From Asanoa ishikariensis (GTDB taxonomy: Bacteria > Actinomycetota > Actinomycetes > Mycobacteriales > Micromonosporaceae): DNA of 64,000 nt. The notes under the pieces were generated by a model that worked only from the letters and a program-made list of their open reading frames with translations, made no database searches and had not been told where the DNA came from. This document shows positions 7,907-16,173 of the stretch, piece by piece. The stretch is taken from assembly GCF_900107455.1 (NCBI RefSeq), contig NZ_FNQB01000003.1:744001-808000 (forward strand), given 5' to 3'. The position numbers were made by a program, and so were the translations under genes. Within the stretch, counting starts at the first letter, position 1; each line of letters starts with the position of its first letter.

Positions 7907-8749
7907 ATGCCTACCTTCACCACCCCCGGCCCGATCGACGTCAACCTCAGCCTGGTCGTCGCCCAGGTGCGGATCACCGCCGGCGACCGCGACACCACCG
8001 AGGTCGAGGTGCGGCCCGGCAGCTCGTCGGCCAGCTCGACCAAGATGGCCGAGGAGACCCAGGTCGAGTACGCCAACGGCCAGCTACGGGTCCGCACTCC
8101 CAAGAACCTGACCCGGTGGCTGGGCGCCAAGAGCGGCCGGATCGAGGTCGAGATCGCGCTGCCGGCGGGCTCCCGGCTCGACGGCGACAACGGCGCCGGT
8201 GACCTGGACGCCGAGGGTTCGCTGGGCGAGACCCGCTACAAGACCGGATTCGGGGCGATCCGGCTCGCCGAGACCGGCCGGCTGCGGGTCAACACCGGCG
8301 CGGGTGACATCACGGTGGCCCACGTGAACGGCGACGCCGAGGTCACCACCGGCACCGGCCGGCTGCACATCGGTGCCGTCGACGGCACCGCGACGGTCAA
8401 GAACTCCAGCGGCGAGACCTGGGTCGGCGAGGTCGGCGGGGCGCTGCGGGCCAACTCGGCCAACGGCGACATCGCGGTGGACCGCGCCCGGGGCGGCGCC
8501 GCGCTCAAGACCGCCAACGGCAGCCTCCGGGTGCTGGAAGCCGTGCGCGGCCGGGTCTCCCTCGAGACCGCGGCCGGGTCACTCGAGGTGGGCATCCCGA
8601 CCGGCACCGCCGCCTGGCTCGACCTGGACGTCAAGAACGGCGCCGTGCGCAACACGCTCGGCGGCTCGTCCGGCCCGGTCGAGGGCGACGAGACGGTCGA
8701 GGTGCGCGCCCGCACGTACTTCGGAGACATCATGATCCACCGGGCCTGA
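7907..8749 (+). CDS. DUF4097-family beta-repeat protein
   Basis: 280 residues, begun by ATG 7 nt after a GAGGGG ribosome site. The sequence is a series of short beta-strand repeats rich in Gly, Asn, Thr and Asp (for example NTGAGDITVAHVNGDAEVTT and ANSANGDIAVDRARGG), the DUF4097 pattern predicted to form a right-handed beta-helix. There is no signal peptide or membrane helix, so it appears cytoplasmic. Genes of this family often lie beside regulators and ABC transporters in actinomycetes, as here, but no biochemical role is established. It is probably co-transcribed with the RHH gene (42 nt gap). Confidence 0.85.
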   Translation: MPTFTTPGPIDVNLSLVVAQVRITAGDRDTTEVEVRPGSSSASSTKMAEETQVEYANGQLRVRTPKNLTRWLGAKSGRIEVEIALPAGSRLDGDNGAGDLDAEGSLGETRYKTGFGAIRLAETGRLRVNTGAGDITVAHVNGDAEVTTGTGRLHIGAVDGTATVKNSSGETWVGEVGGALRANSANGDIAVDRARGGAALKTANGSLRVLEAVRGRVSLETAAGSLEVGIPTGTAAWLDLDVKNGAVRNTLGGSSGPVEGDETVEVRARTYFGDIMIHRA

Positions 8750-8781
8750 CGCCCCTCCCGCTTTACCTACCGCCGAGCCGC

Positions 8782-8820
8782 GGCAGCGTTGCTGCCATGG
8801 CTACCAATGCTGCCCTGGTA
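8782..8820. promoter_or_regulatory. Two inverted repeats ahead of the ABC exporter
   Basis: GGCAGC/GCTGCC (8782-8787 and 8791-8796) and TACCA/TGGTA (8802-8806 and 8816-8820) lie in the 90-nt gap between the DUF4097 and ABC genes. They could be a regulatory site, or the first could be a weak attenuator. No clear promoter hexamers were found. Confidence 0.3.
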
Positions 8821-8839
8821 TCAAAGAAAGGAACACACC

Positions 8840-9787
8840 ATGAGCGCGATCGAGGTGTCCGGCCTGCGCAAGGCGTACGGCAAGCACACCGTCCTCGACG
8901 GCATCGACCTGCACGTCGCCGAGGGAACGGTCTACTCGCTGCTCGGCCCGAACGGCGCCGGCAAGACCACCACCGTCGAGATCCTGACCACCCTGCAGGC
9001 ACCGGACGCCGGCTCCGTCACCGTCGCCGGGCACGACCTGGCCACCGACCCCGAGGGCGTACGCCGCTCGATCGGTGTCACCGGCCAGTTCTCCGCCGTC
9101 GACAACCTGCTGACCGGCGCGGAGAACCTCCAGTTGATGGCCGACCTGCTGCACCTCGGCAAGCGCGCCGGGCGGGAACGGGTGGCCGAGCTGCTGGAAC
9201 GGTTCGACCTGGTCGACGCGGCGGGCCGGATCGCGACCACGTACTCCGGCGGTATGCGGCGCCGGCTCGACCTGGCCATGACGCTGGTCGGCCGGCCGCG
9301 GATCATCTTCCTCGACGAGCCGACCACCGGGCTCGACCCGCGCAGCCGGCACACCATGTGGCAGAGCGTCCGGGACCTGGTCGCCGCCGGCACCACGATC
9401 TTCCTCACCACGCAGTACCTGGACGAGGCCGACCAACTCGCCGACCGCATCGCCGTGCTCAACGGGGGCGTGCTGGTCGCCGAGGGCACACCGGCCGAGC
9501 TAAAGCGGCTGGTGCCGGGTGGCCACGTGCGGCTGCAGTTCAGCGACCCGGCCCGGCTCGAGCACGCGGCCGTGCGGTTCGCCGACGGCACCCGGGACGA
9601 CGAGGCGCTCACCCTCGACGTGCCCGGCGACGGCGGGGTGGGCACGCTGCGTACCCTGCTCGACCGCCTTTCCCACGAACGGGTCGAGCCGGACGGCCTC
9701 TCGGTGCACACCCCCGACCTCGACGACGTCTTCCTCGCCCTGACCGCCAAGTCCCCGACTCTGTACACGAAGGACGGTGTGCGATGA
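8840..9787 (+). CDS. ABC exporter ATP-binding protein, DrrA-like
   Basis: 315 residues. Walker A is GPNGAGKTT (about residues 37-45), the signature is TYSGGMRRRLDLA, and Walker B is IIFLDEPTTGLD; the switch histidine position shows Q (FLTTQYLDEAD), as in DrrA-type drug-exporter ATPases. The C-terminal 90 residues match the extra domain of the daunorubicin resistance family. A strong ribosome site GAAAGGA precedes the ATG at 8840. It is translationally coupled to its permease by an ATGA overlap. It probably exports a hydrophobic compound or lipid, perhaps induced through the RHH regulator. Confidence 0.93.
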   Translation: MSAIEVSGLRKAYGKHTVLDGIDLHVAEGTVYSLLGPNGAGKTTTVEILTTLQAPDAGSVTVAGHDLATDPEGVRRSIGVTGQFSAVDNLLTGAENLQLMADLLHLGKRAGRERVAELLERFDLVDAAGRIATTYSGGMRRRLDLAMTLVGRPRIIFLDEPTTGLDPRSRHTMWQSVRDLVAAGTTIFLTTQYLDEADQLADRIAVLNGGVLVAEGTPAELKRLVPGGHVRLQFSDPARLEHAAVRFADGTRDDEALTLDVPGDGGVGTLRTLLDRLSHERVEPDGLSVHTPDLDDVFLALTAKSPTLYTKDGVR

Positions 9788-10560
9788 CCACCACGATGAT
9801 CGACTCGGTGACGATGTTCCGCCGGGATCTCAAGCACGCCCTGCGGTACCCGGTGATGACCATCAGCGGCATCGGCACGGCGGTGCTCTTCCTGCTGCTG
9901 TTCGTCGGCGTCTTCGGCAACGCGCTCGGCGCCGACTTCCTGCCGGCCGGCGCCGGTCGCTACATCGACTACGTGGCGCCCGGGGTCATCCTGATGGCCG
10001 CCGGCACCGGCACGGCGGCGACCGCCATCAAAATCAACCAGGACATGCTCGAAGGCATCATCGCCCGGCTGCGCACGATGTCCATCGCCCGCATGTCGGT
10101 GCTCACCGGCCAGGTGATCGGCAGCCTCGTCCGTACCCTGCTCAGCGGCATCCTGGTCGTGCTCGTCGCCGTCGCCCTCGGCTTCCGCCCGTCGGCGACC
10201 CCGGTGGAATACCTGGCGGCGTTCGGTGTCTTCGCGATGCTGACGTTCGCGCTGACCTGGATGGCGGTGGCGTTCGGGCTGGCCACCAAGACGGTGGCGG
10301 GCGCCAACAGCCTCACCCTGATCCTCCAGTTCCTGCCGCTGATCTCCAGCGCCTTCCTCCCCACGGACTCGATGCCGGCCGGAGTGGCCTGGTTCGCCGA
10401 GCACCAGCCGTACACGCCGATCATCGAAACCCTGCGCGGCCTGCTGATGGGCTCGGGCATCGGCGACAGCGCCTGGTGGGCGTTGGCCTGGTGCGTGGTC
10501 CTGGCTGCGGGCGGCTTCTTCTGGTCACGCGCCCTCTACAACCGCCCCCGCGGCGCCTGA
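9784..10560 (+). CDS. ABC-2 type exporter permease, DrrB-like
   Basis: 258 residues with six predicted membrane helices of the ABC2_membrane fold. The N-terminus is cytoplasmic (MIDSVTMFRRDLKHALRYP) and is followed by TISGIGTAVLFLLLFVGVFG. The central region MLEGIIARLRTMSIARMSVL is the conserved coupling segment of DrrB-type permeases. The ATG overlaps the stop of the ATPase gene by 4 nt. It should pair with that ATPase to form the exporter. Confidence 0.92.
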   Translation: MTTTMIDSVTMFRRDLKHALRYPVMTISGIGTAVLFLLLFVGVFGNALGADFLPAGAGRYIDYVAPGVILMAAGTGTAATAIKINQDMLEGIIARLRTMSIARMSVLTGQVIGSLVRTLLSGILVVLVAVALGFRPSATPVEYLAAFGVFAMLTFALTWMAVAFGLATKTVAGANSLTLILQFLPLISSAFLPTDSMPAGVAWFAEHQPYTPIIETLRGLLMGSGIGDSAWWALAWCVVLAAGGFFWSRALYNRPRGA

Positions 10561-10570
10561 CGGCGCAAGC

Positions 10571-10612
10571 AAGGGTCCCTTGTTAACGGTTTCCGCAGCG
10601 CAAGGGACCCTT
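10571..10612. terminator. Paired self-complementary repeat AAGGGTCCCTT, likely bidirectional terminator
   Basis: AAGGGTCCCTTG (10571-10582) and CAAGGGACCCTT (10601-10612) form a perfect 12-bp inverted repeat around an 18-nt loop. Each arm is itself nearly palindromic, so several hairpins can form. It lies between the convergent permease and TetR genes, where a bidirectional terminator fits. The pattern resembles a dispersed repeat I recall from Micromonosporaceae genomes; the rest of 10561-10714 shows nothing else. Confidence 0.65.
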
Positions 10613-10714
10613 ACTAACTCGCCGGACCCGGCGTGGCCAACTGGCCCGCCGGGTCCGCCGCGCGCGGCGAGGCGGCCGCGCGGTCCCGCCACGTGGCAAG
10701 GCCGCGGCGCGAAG

Positions 10715-11293
10715 TCAGTCGTGGACGGTGAGAACGCCCGCCACGTCGACATCGGCGGAGGTGCCTGGGTAGCCGGACTCGGCTATCAGCCGTGCACCCA
10801 GCACGGCGCTCCAGAACGTGCGGGCCTCGACCTCCGGCGTGCGGTCGACGGACCAGCCACGCCGGTGCAGGATCGCGGTCAGGTAGTGCTCCGCCTGGCG
10901 GAACAGGACCGTCAGGTTCTGCTCCGCCAGCGTCCGCAGTTCCGGGCGTCGGCGGGTGATCGACATCGCCTCGACCACCGCGGGCAGCGAAGGCAGCGCG
11001 AGCGCCGTGCGGGACAGCGCCACCCGGAACGCCGCCGGGGTGCGCTGGCGGCGGCCGATCGGCTCCAGTCGCGCCGCGTCGCGCAAAAACATGAGGAACG
11101 CCGCGTGAACGAACAGGGCGTCCTTGGAGCCGAAGTAGTAGGTGATCTGGTTCGGGTGCGCACCCGCCGCGGCGGCGATCTGCGCGACGTTGACCTGGTC
11201 AAACCCGCGTTCGGCGAACAGGTCGACGGCCCGGTCGAGGATCAGCGCGCGCGTGCGCCGCCCCCGCGACCTGGGCGGCACGGCGGTAGACAT
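10715..11293 (-). CDS. TetR/AcrR-family transcriptional regulator
   Basis: 192 residues. The N-terminal helix-turn-helix lies at about residues 12-58 (ILDRAVDLFAERGFDQVNVA, then NQITYYFGSKDALF). The C-terminal ligand/dimer domain is not specific enough to name an inducer. Its ATG is 3 nt from one edge of a perfect 23-bp palindrome, whose other edge is 3 nt from the fabF-like gene's ATG. That makes it almost certainly the repressor of both genes. Transcript and protein probably start at the same base. Confidence 0.93.
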   Translation of the reverse strand: MSTAVPPRSRGRRTRALILDRAVDLFAERGFDQVNVAQIAAAAGAHPNQITYYFGSKDALFVHAAFLMFLRDAARLEPIGRRQRTPAAFRVALSRTALALPSLPAVVEAMSITRRRPELRTLAEQNLTVLFRQAEHYLTAILHRRGWSVDRTPEVEARTFWSAVLGARLIAESGYPGTSADVDVAGVLTVHD

Positions 11294-11329
11294 CTCTTAG
11301 TTGTATGCGATACAACTAACCCATGTCCA
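11287..11329. promoter_or_regulatory. Divergent mirror-image promoters built on a 23-bp TetR operator palindrome
   Basis: The palindrome is TTAGTTGTAT-GCG-ATACAACTAA at 11297-11319. Rightward: -35 TAGACA (11287-11292), 18-nt spacer, -10 TACAAC (11311-11316), start codon at 11323. Leftward, by symmetry: -35 TGGACA (11329-11324), 18 nt, -10 TACAAC (11305-11300), start codon at 11293. Each -35 overlaps the start region of the opposite gene and each -10 ends 7 nt before a start codon, so both mRNAs are probably leaderless and blocked by one bound repressor. Confidence 0.8.
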
Positions 11330-12564
11330 CCTCCTCAGTCGATGTCGTCGTCACCGGTTTGGGCGCGACGACCCCGCTCGGCGGCGACGTCGACGCCCTG
11401 TGGCAGGGCATGCTCGCCGGCCGGTCCGGTGTCCGCCGGATCGACGACCTGGTCGCCGGGTACGCCTTCGCCGACGACCTGCCGACGAAGATCGGCGCCC
11501 CGATGGCGGTCTCCCCCGCCGACGCGCTGACCCGCGTGCAGGCCCGCCGCATGGACCGCGCCGAGCAGGCGGCCTTCGTCGCCGCTCGCGAGGCCTGGAC
11601 CGCGGCCGGCACGCCCGAGGTCGAGCCCGAGCGCCTGGCGGTGGCGATGGGCACCGGGATCGGTGGCGTCACCACGCTGCTCGACCAGGACGACCTGATC
11701 GAGGAGCGCGGGCCGGGCAAGGTCTCGCCGCTGACCATCCCGATGATCATGCCCAACGGCCCGGCGGCCTGGATCAGCATCGAGTACGGCGCCCGCGCCG
11801 GCGTCTACACACCGGTGTCCGCATGTGCGTCCGGCGCCGAGGCGCTGGCGCTGGGCGCCCGGCTGATCCGTGACGGCGAGGCCGACGTGGTGATCGCCGG
11901 CGGCGCCGAGGCGGCCATCAAACCGCTGACCATCGCGGGCTTCGCACAGGCCCGCACGCTGAGCCGGCGCAACGACGACCCGGCCGCCGCCTCCCGGCCG
12001 TTCGACACCGGCCGCGACGGCTTCGTGCTCGGCGAGGGTGCCGGCGCGATGATCCTGGAGCGCGCCGACTTCGCCGCCGCGCGTGGCGCCCGCGTGCTGG
12101 GCCGACTGGTCGGCTTCGGCATCACCGCCGACGGCTACCACATCACCGGGCCCGACCCGACCGGTGCCGGCCAGATCCGGTCGATCCGCAAGTCCCTCGC
12201 CGACGCGGGCCTCGAGCCCGCCGACATCGTCCACGTCAACTGCCACGCCACGTCCACCGTCGTCGGCGACGTCGGCGAGTCGGCCGCCGTGTGCGCGGCG
12301 CTCGGCCCCGACGCGGTGCTGACCGCGCCCAAGTCGAGCATCGGCCACCTGGTCGGAGCGGCCGGAGCGGTCGAGGGCATCGTCGCACTGCTCTCGGCGG
12401 TCGAGGGCGTCATCCCGCGCACCCTCAACCTGGAGACCAAGGACGCCGAGGTCGCCCTGGACGTCGTGACGGGCCAGACCCGCACGGTCCGCCCTGGCCC
12501 GGTGCTGAGCAACTCCTTCGGCTTCGGAGGCCAGAACGTGTCCGTGATCTTCGCTCCGGTGTAA
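11323..12564 (+). CDS. fabF: Beta-ketoacyl-ACP synthase II-type condensing enzyme
   Basis: 413 residues, full length for KAS II. The nucleophile is C168 in VSACASGAEAL; the two active-site histidines are in VNCHATST and SSIGHLVGAAG, and the lysine in APKSSIGH. It should extend acyl-ACP with malonyl-ACP, in fatty acid or polyketide synthesis. It is not in a fab operon: no fabD, fabH or acpP is near, and it is controlled by its own TetR. It may be a second, inducible copy for altered fatty acids or resistance to a condensing-enzyme inhibitor; that is inference. Confidence 0.92.
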   Translation: MSTSSVDVVVTGLGATTPLGGDVDALWQGMLAGRSGVRRIDDLVAGYAFADDLPTKIGAPMAVSPADALTRVQARRMDRAEQAAFVAAREAWTAAGTPEVEPERLAVAMGTGIGGVTTLLDQDDLIEERGPGKVSPLTIPMIMPNGPAAWISIEYGARAGVYTPVSACASGAEALALGARLIRDGEADVVIAGGAEAAIKPLTIAGFAQARTLSRRNDDPAAASRPFDTGRDGFVLGEGAGAMILERADFAAARGARVLGRLVGFGITADGYHITGPDPTGAGQIRSIRKSLADAGLEPADIVHVNCHATSTVVGDVGESAAVCAALGPDAVLTAPKSSIGHLVGAAGAVEGIVALLSAVEGVIPRTLNLETKDAEVALDVVTGQTRTVRPGPVLSNSFGFGGQNVSVIFAPV

Positions 12565-12581
12565 AAGATAGGCTGCGACTG

Positions 12582-13049
12582 GTGAGACGACAGTGGAGTG
12601 CGCTGCCCGCCTCGGCGCGACCGATCGCGGACGCCGCCGACGACGCGGTGCTGGCGGTCGGGGCCCGCGACACGGAAGCGTTCGAGTCCGCGATCGCGCG
12701 CCTGTCCGCCGTCGACCCGGCGCAGGTGGGCCTGCTGCTCGGCACCGTCGTACGCCATGCACTCGAAGAAGGTCACCCGGACGGGCTGGACAGCTCCGAC
12801 GTGCGGGACACCCTGACCGCGATGGTGACCGGAGCCCGCGAATGGCAGGCGGAGGTCGACCCGCAGATCGTGCTGCTGCTGCTCGCCGGCGCCCTGGGCG
12901 TGCACGAACCCGACCCGGACGAGCCCGCGCTCAAGCCCGACGTCTCGGCGCGGCACGGCGTCCTGCTGGTGGCGCACCTCGTCGACCCCGGCACGTTCGC
13001 GGCGCGGCTGGAGCGGGCCGCCACCGAGTTGGCCCAGCACGCCGAATGA
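12582..13049 (+). CDS. Hypothetical protein, helical
   Basis: 155 residues from the GTG at 12582 (VRRQWSALPASARPIAD), 17 nt after the fabF-like stop and probably in the same transcript. The sequence is mostly alpha-helical with alternating hydrophobic runs (VLLLLLAGALGVHEPDPDEP) but has no signal peptide, no clear membrane helix and no motif I recognise. Codon use is like its neighbours, so it is a real gene. Function unknown; the link to the condensing enzyme rests only on spacing. Confidence 0.65.
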   Translation: MRRQWSALPASARPIADAADDAVLAVGARDTEAFESAIARLSAVDPAQVGLLLGTVVRHALEEGHPDGLDSSDVRDTLTAMVTGAREWQAEVDPQIVLLLLAGALGVHEPDPDEPALKPDVSARHGVLLVAHLVDPGTFAARLERAATELAQHAE

Positions 13050-13083
13050 CGGCGCGCTACGTTGACCTTGTGGGAGCGACACT

Positions 13084-13443
13084 GTGCTGAGGCGCCACCG
13101 TGGGGATCCTGACGACGAACGCCACGACAAGCCGTTGCGGCTGTTCCGGCAGCTCGCGCGGTCCGGGCAGTTGCCCGTCTACCAGCCCGAGCTGTGCGGG
13201 CACCTCAACGAGGCGCCGGCTCGGGACGTCGACCATCCGACGACCTGCGAGGACCACCTGCCGACCGACGAGCCGGTGGTGCACCTGCGGGTCTGCCTCA
13301 CCTGCGGCCATGTGGGCTGCTGCGACTCGTCCGTGCCGCGGCACGCCACCAAGCACGCGCACGCGACCAGCCATCCGGTGATCCAGTCGGCCGAGGTCGG
13401 CGAGTCGTGGCGCTGGTGCTATCCGGACGAGCTGCTCGGCTGA
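13084..13443 (+). CDS. UBP-type zinc finger protein
   Basis: 119 residues. The Cys/His pattern of the ZnF-UBP fold is clear: LCGHLNEA, TTCEDH, VCLTCGHVGCC, RHATKHAHATSHP and the ending SWRWCYPDE. In eukaryotes this finger binds the free C-terminus of ubiquitin. Small free-standing bacterial versions are common in actinomycetes and have no established role. The start is the GTG at 13084; the residues before the finger are basic and helical. Confidence 0.88.
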   Translation: MLRRHRGDPDDERHDKPLRLFRQLARSGQLPVYQPELCGHLNEAPARDVDHPTTCEDHLPTDEPVVHLRVCLTCGHVGCCDSSVPRHATKHAHATSHPVIQSAEVGESWRWCYPDELLG

Positions 13444-13528
13444 ACCGGCCACCGTCGCCCGCCGATCATGTAATCCTTTTGCGAGGTATGCCCGTATTTC
13501 CGACGCGGGCACCGAGCAGGAGCGGGCG

Positions 13529-16093
13529 ATGCAGACCACGACCCATCCCACTGAGCTGCGCTTGGCGCTCGTCTTCAACGGCGGCGTCAGCCTTGCCGTC
13601 TGGATGGCCGGCGTCACCCACGAGCTCGACCGCCTCCGCCGGGCCGAGGGACCGTGGCGCGACCTGTGCCGGGACGCAAACGCCACGGTCGTCGTCGACA
13701 TCATCGCGGGTACGAGCGCCGGCGGCCTCAACGGCACCCTGCTCGCCTGCGCCGTCGCCGCCGGCGAGCCGCTGCCGACCGAACTGCGCGACCTGTGGGT
13801 ACGGGACGCCGCGCTGACGACCGGCAAACTACTCGACGACACCGCCGAGACCCCGCAGAGTCTGCTCGACGGCGGCTACCTCACGAAGATGATCCGTTCC
13901 GTCGTCCGACCCCGGGCACAGCGTGTGGCGCAACGCGGCGGCCGGCCGCGCGAACCGGTCACGCTGTTCGTGACGGCGACCGCCACCGGCGGACCGCAAC
14001 CGCGCGGCACCGACGCGCTCGGCCAGCACTTCGGCTACGAGGACCACCGCCGGCTCTACCGGTTCGTCGCCGACGCCCAGCGCCAGGTGCACGACCCGGA
14101 GGTCGGCCCCCACCCGACCGTCCGCAACGACTTCACCGCGGACGAGGCCCTGGTCACCGCGGCCCGGGCGTCGGCGGGGTTCCCCGGCGCCTTCCCGCCC
14201 GTCAGCGAGGAGCCGCTGCTCGCCCTCCCCCAGTTGCGGGTACACCCGGACGTGCCGGACCTGCGCGACCTGCCGACGTTCCTCATGGACGGCGGCGTGC
14301 TGGACAACGCCCCGTTCGCGCCGGTGGTCGAGGAGATGGGCCAGCGCACGATCAACGGCCCGTACCGGCGCGTCCTGGCCTACGTGGTGCCGAGCTCGGG
14401 GGTCCGCGGCGCCGTGGTGCCCGCCCGTGACGTCGCACGGCTGCGCCCGCCGCTGCACGCGGTCGTCTCCGGCTCGCTCAACCTGCCGCGCGAGGTGGAC
14501 TTCCGCACCGACGTCGACGAGCTCGACAATCGCCTCGCGGCGGCCTCGGAGTCGCCCGTCGACCGGCTGTTCGACCGGCTTCCCGACGAGGGTCTGCTGG
14601 CCACCGCGGCCGAGCTGATCCAGGAGTACCGGCAGGCGCGTACCGTCGACGGGATCTGGAAGGCCCGCCGGTTGCTGCGGCGTCGCCCGCTCGCCACCGA
14701 CCTGAGCCGCCCGTCGCGCATCGACGCCGCCGGTCTCGACACCCTGTGGGTGCCGCCGGCCGGCACGCCGCTCGGCCACGCGCTCGACGGTCCCCTGTGG
14801 ACCTGGGGAGTCTCCGCGGCCCAGCAGGTCGTCACGACGCTGCTGCGCGAGGTGCGGCGGCACCTCAACGGCGACAAGTCGGCGCCGGCGTGCGCGGAAC
14901 CGCAGCAGTTGGCGCTGAGCCTGAGCGCGGCGCTCACGAAGATCCTGGCGATCGACGACGCGGTCCGTCGCGCGACCCTGTCCCGCGCCGCCCTGGAGGG
15001 GATCGGCCCTTCCGCGTCCGACGAGGAGATCGCCGGGCTGGTCAACGCGGTCTTCGCCGAGCAGCGGGTACGGGAGCACCTGCTGGTCGTGGTGCGGTCG
15101 GCGACCGCCGCGTACGCGGAGTCGGTCGGCACCTCCGCGGCCGCGGTCGTCGAGCGGGCGCTGGCGGCGGAGGTGCTGTCGCGGGCGTTCGCGGCGCCGT
15201 CGGTGCGCCCGCACACACCGCCGTTCGACTTCGTGCGGATCGGGCCGGACGTGGACAGCCCGCTGGTCGCGCTCGGCGACTACCGCGACGCCGGCGAACG
15301 CAAGCTGTTCGGGACGCGGGTCGGCCACTTCGGCGCGTTCGCGACCGAGGACGCGCGGGCGCACGACTGGTTGTGGGGCCGGCTGGACGCCGCGGCCCAC
15401 CTGGTCCGGCTCGTGTTGCACGACCAGCCCTCGGCCGCGGTCTCGCGGCGGGTCGCCGAGGTGCAGATGGCGATCCTGGACGACGAGGCCGGCCGGGCGG
15501 GTGCCGCCGATGGCGCCGCGCTCGTGGCCCGGCTGGCCGCGGCGCACCACCGGGTCACCGGGGACAACCGCGAGCTGGTGCGGTCCTTCCTGCGTACGGA
15601 CGCCGGGCGGGCCACCGCCACCGGGGTGGCGCGGTCGGCGACCCGGTTGCTCACCCACGGGTGTTTCGAAGCGGTCAACCCGGCCGCGCCGGCTGCCCCG
15701 ACGCGGGCCGCCTGGCAGCACACCGTGGAGGCGGTGGTGGCCGACGACCGCCCCGCCGAGCTGTCCTTGTCGAACCGCCTGGCGCGGGCATCCACCGGGC
15801 CACTGCGGTCCGGGCTGTGGAGCGCGCTGCGCGACGACCCGACCCGCGTCGCCACCCGCCTGCGGAACCGGCTGATCCTGCTGCTGCTCGGCGTCGCCGG
15901 CCTGGTGTTCACGCTCGGCGGCCTGGTCGGCGCGGCCGTGGCGCTGTACCACAGTGGCGACCAGGTGTTCCGGTGGACGGCGTTCGGGCTGGTGCTGGCG
16001 GTGCTGGTCGGCTTCCTGACGGCGGCGCTGCGGACGCTGGCCGCAGTGGACCCGCCGCCTGAGCCCGAGCGTCCGGCGACTGCGACGCTCTGA
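13529..16093 (+). CDS. Patatin-like phospholipase with C-terminal membrane anchor
   Basis: 854 residues. The N-terminal patatin fold has a glycine-rich oxyanion segment NGGVSLAVWMAG, the nucleophile S63 in GTSAGG, and the dyad aspartate D254 in MDGGVLDNAPF. The middle part belongs to the long actinobacterial patatin proteins (DUF3376-like region). Two membrane helices near the C-terminus (about residues 775-830: LILLLLGVAGLVFTL and FGLVLAVLVGFLTAAL) suggest anchoring at the cytoplasmic membrane. It should hydrolyse acyl esters of lipids. A ribosome site AGGAGCGGGCG precedes the ATG. The 85 nt before the gene shows no other feature. Confidence 0.88.
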   Translation: MQTTTHPTELRLALVFNGGVSLAVWMAGVTHELDRLRRAEGPWRDLCRDANATVVVDIIAGTSAGGLNGTLLACAVAAGEPLPTELRDLWVRDAALTTGKLLDDTAETPQSLLDGGYLTKMIRSVVRPRAQRVAQRGGRPREPVTLFVTATATGGPQPRGTDALGQHFGYEDHRRLYRFVADAQRQVHDPEVGPHPTVRNDFTADEALVTAARASAGFPGAFPPVSEEPLLALPQLRVHPDVPDLRDLPTFLMDGGVLDNAPFAPVVEEMGQRTINGPYRRVLAYVVPSSGVRGAVVPARDVARLRPPLHAVVSGSLNLPREVDFRTDVDELDNRLAAASESPVDRLFDRLPDEGLLATAAELIQEYRQARTVDGIWKARRLLRRRPLATDLSRPSRIDAAGLDTLWVPPAGTPLGHALDGPLWTWGVSAAQQVVTTLLREVRRHLNGDKSAPACAEPQQLALSLSAALTKILAIDDAVRRATLSRAALEGIGPSASDEEIAGLVNAVFAEQRVREHLLVVVRSATAAYAESVGTSAAAVVERALAAEVLSRAFAAPSVRPHTPPFDFVRIGPDVDSPLVALGDYRDAGERKLFGTRVGHFGAFATEDARAHDWLWGRLDAAAHLVRLVLHDQPSAAVSRRVAEVQMAILDDEAGRAGAADGAALVARLAAAHHRVTGDNRELVRSFLRTDAGRATATGVARSATRLLTHGCFEAVNPAAPAAPTRAAWQHTVEAVVADDRPAELSLSNRLARASTGPLRSGLWSALRDDPTRVATRLRNRLILLLLGVAGLVFTLGGLVGAAVALYHSGDQVFRWTAFGLVLAVLVGFLTAALRTLAAVDPPPEPERPATATL

Positions 16094-16162
16094 GTTTCGA
16101 GAGCAGTTTCGCTTTGCCGACCAGGGGTGTACGGTGCCGAGACAGGCCCTTGGATCGAAGGT

Positions 16163-16170
16163 TTTCGAAA
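16163..16170. promoter_or_regulatory. TTTCGAAA palindrome upstream of the LacI-type gene
   Basis: GTTTTCGAAAC surrounds a perfect 8-bp palindrome ending 4 nt before the ATG at 16174; TTTCGAGA and GTTTCGC lie about 65 nt further upstream. LacI-type repressors in actinobacteria often bind CGAAA/TTTCG-like palindromes, so this may be an autoregulatory operator. Confidence 0.4.
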
Positions 16171-16173
16171 CTT

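Noticed and set aside
12240-12260. HATST instead of HGTST in the FabF-like protein as a catalytic defect
   Set aside because: The histidine and threonines are kept and, as far as I recall, the alanine is usual in actinobacterial FabF.
16163-16170. TTTCGAAA upstream of the LacI gene as a fourth copy of the GntR regulon element
   Set aside because: The GTTCGA half at 13-bp spacing is missing; only the common TTCGAA core is shared.
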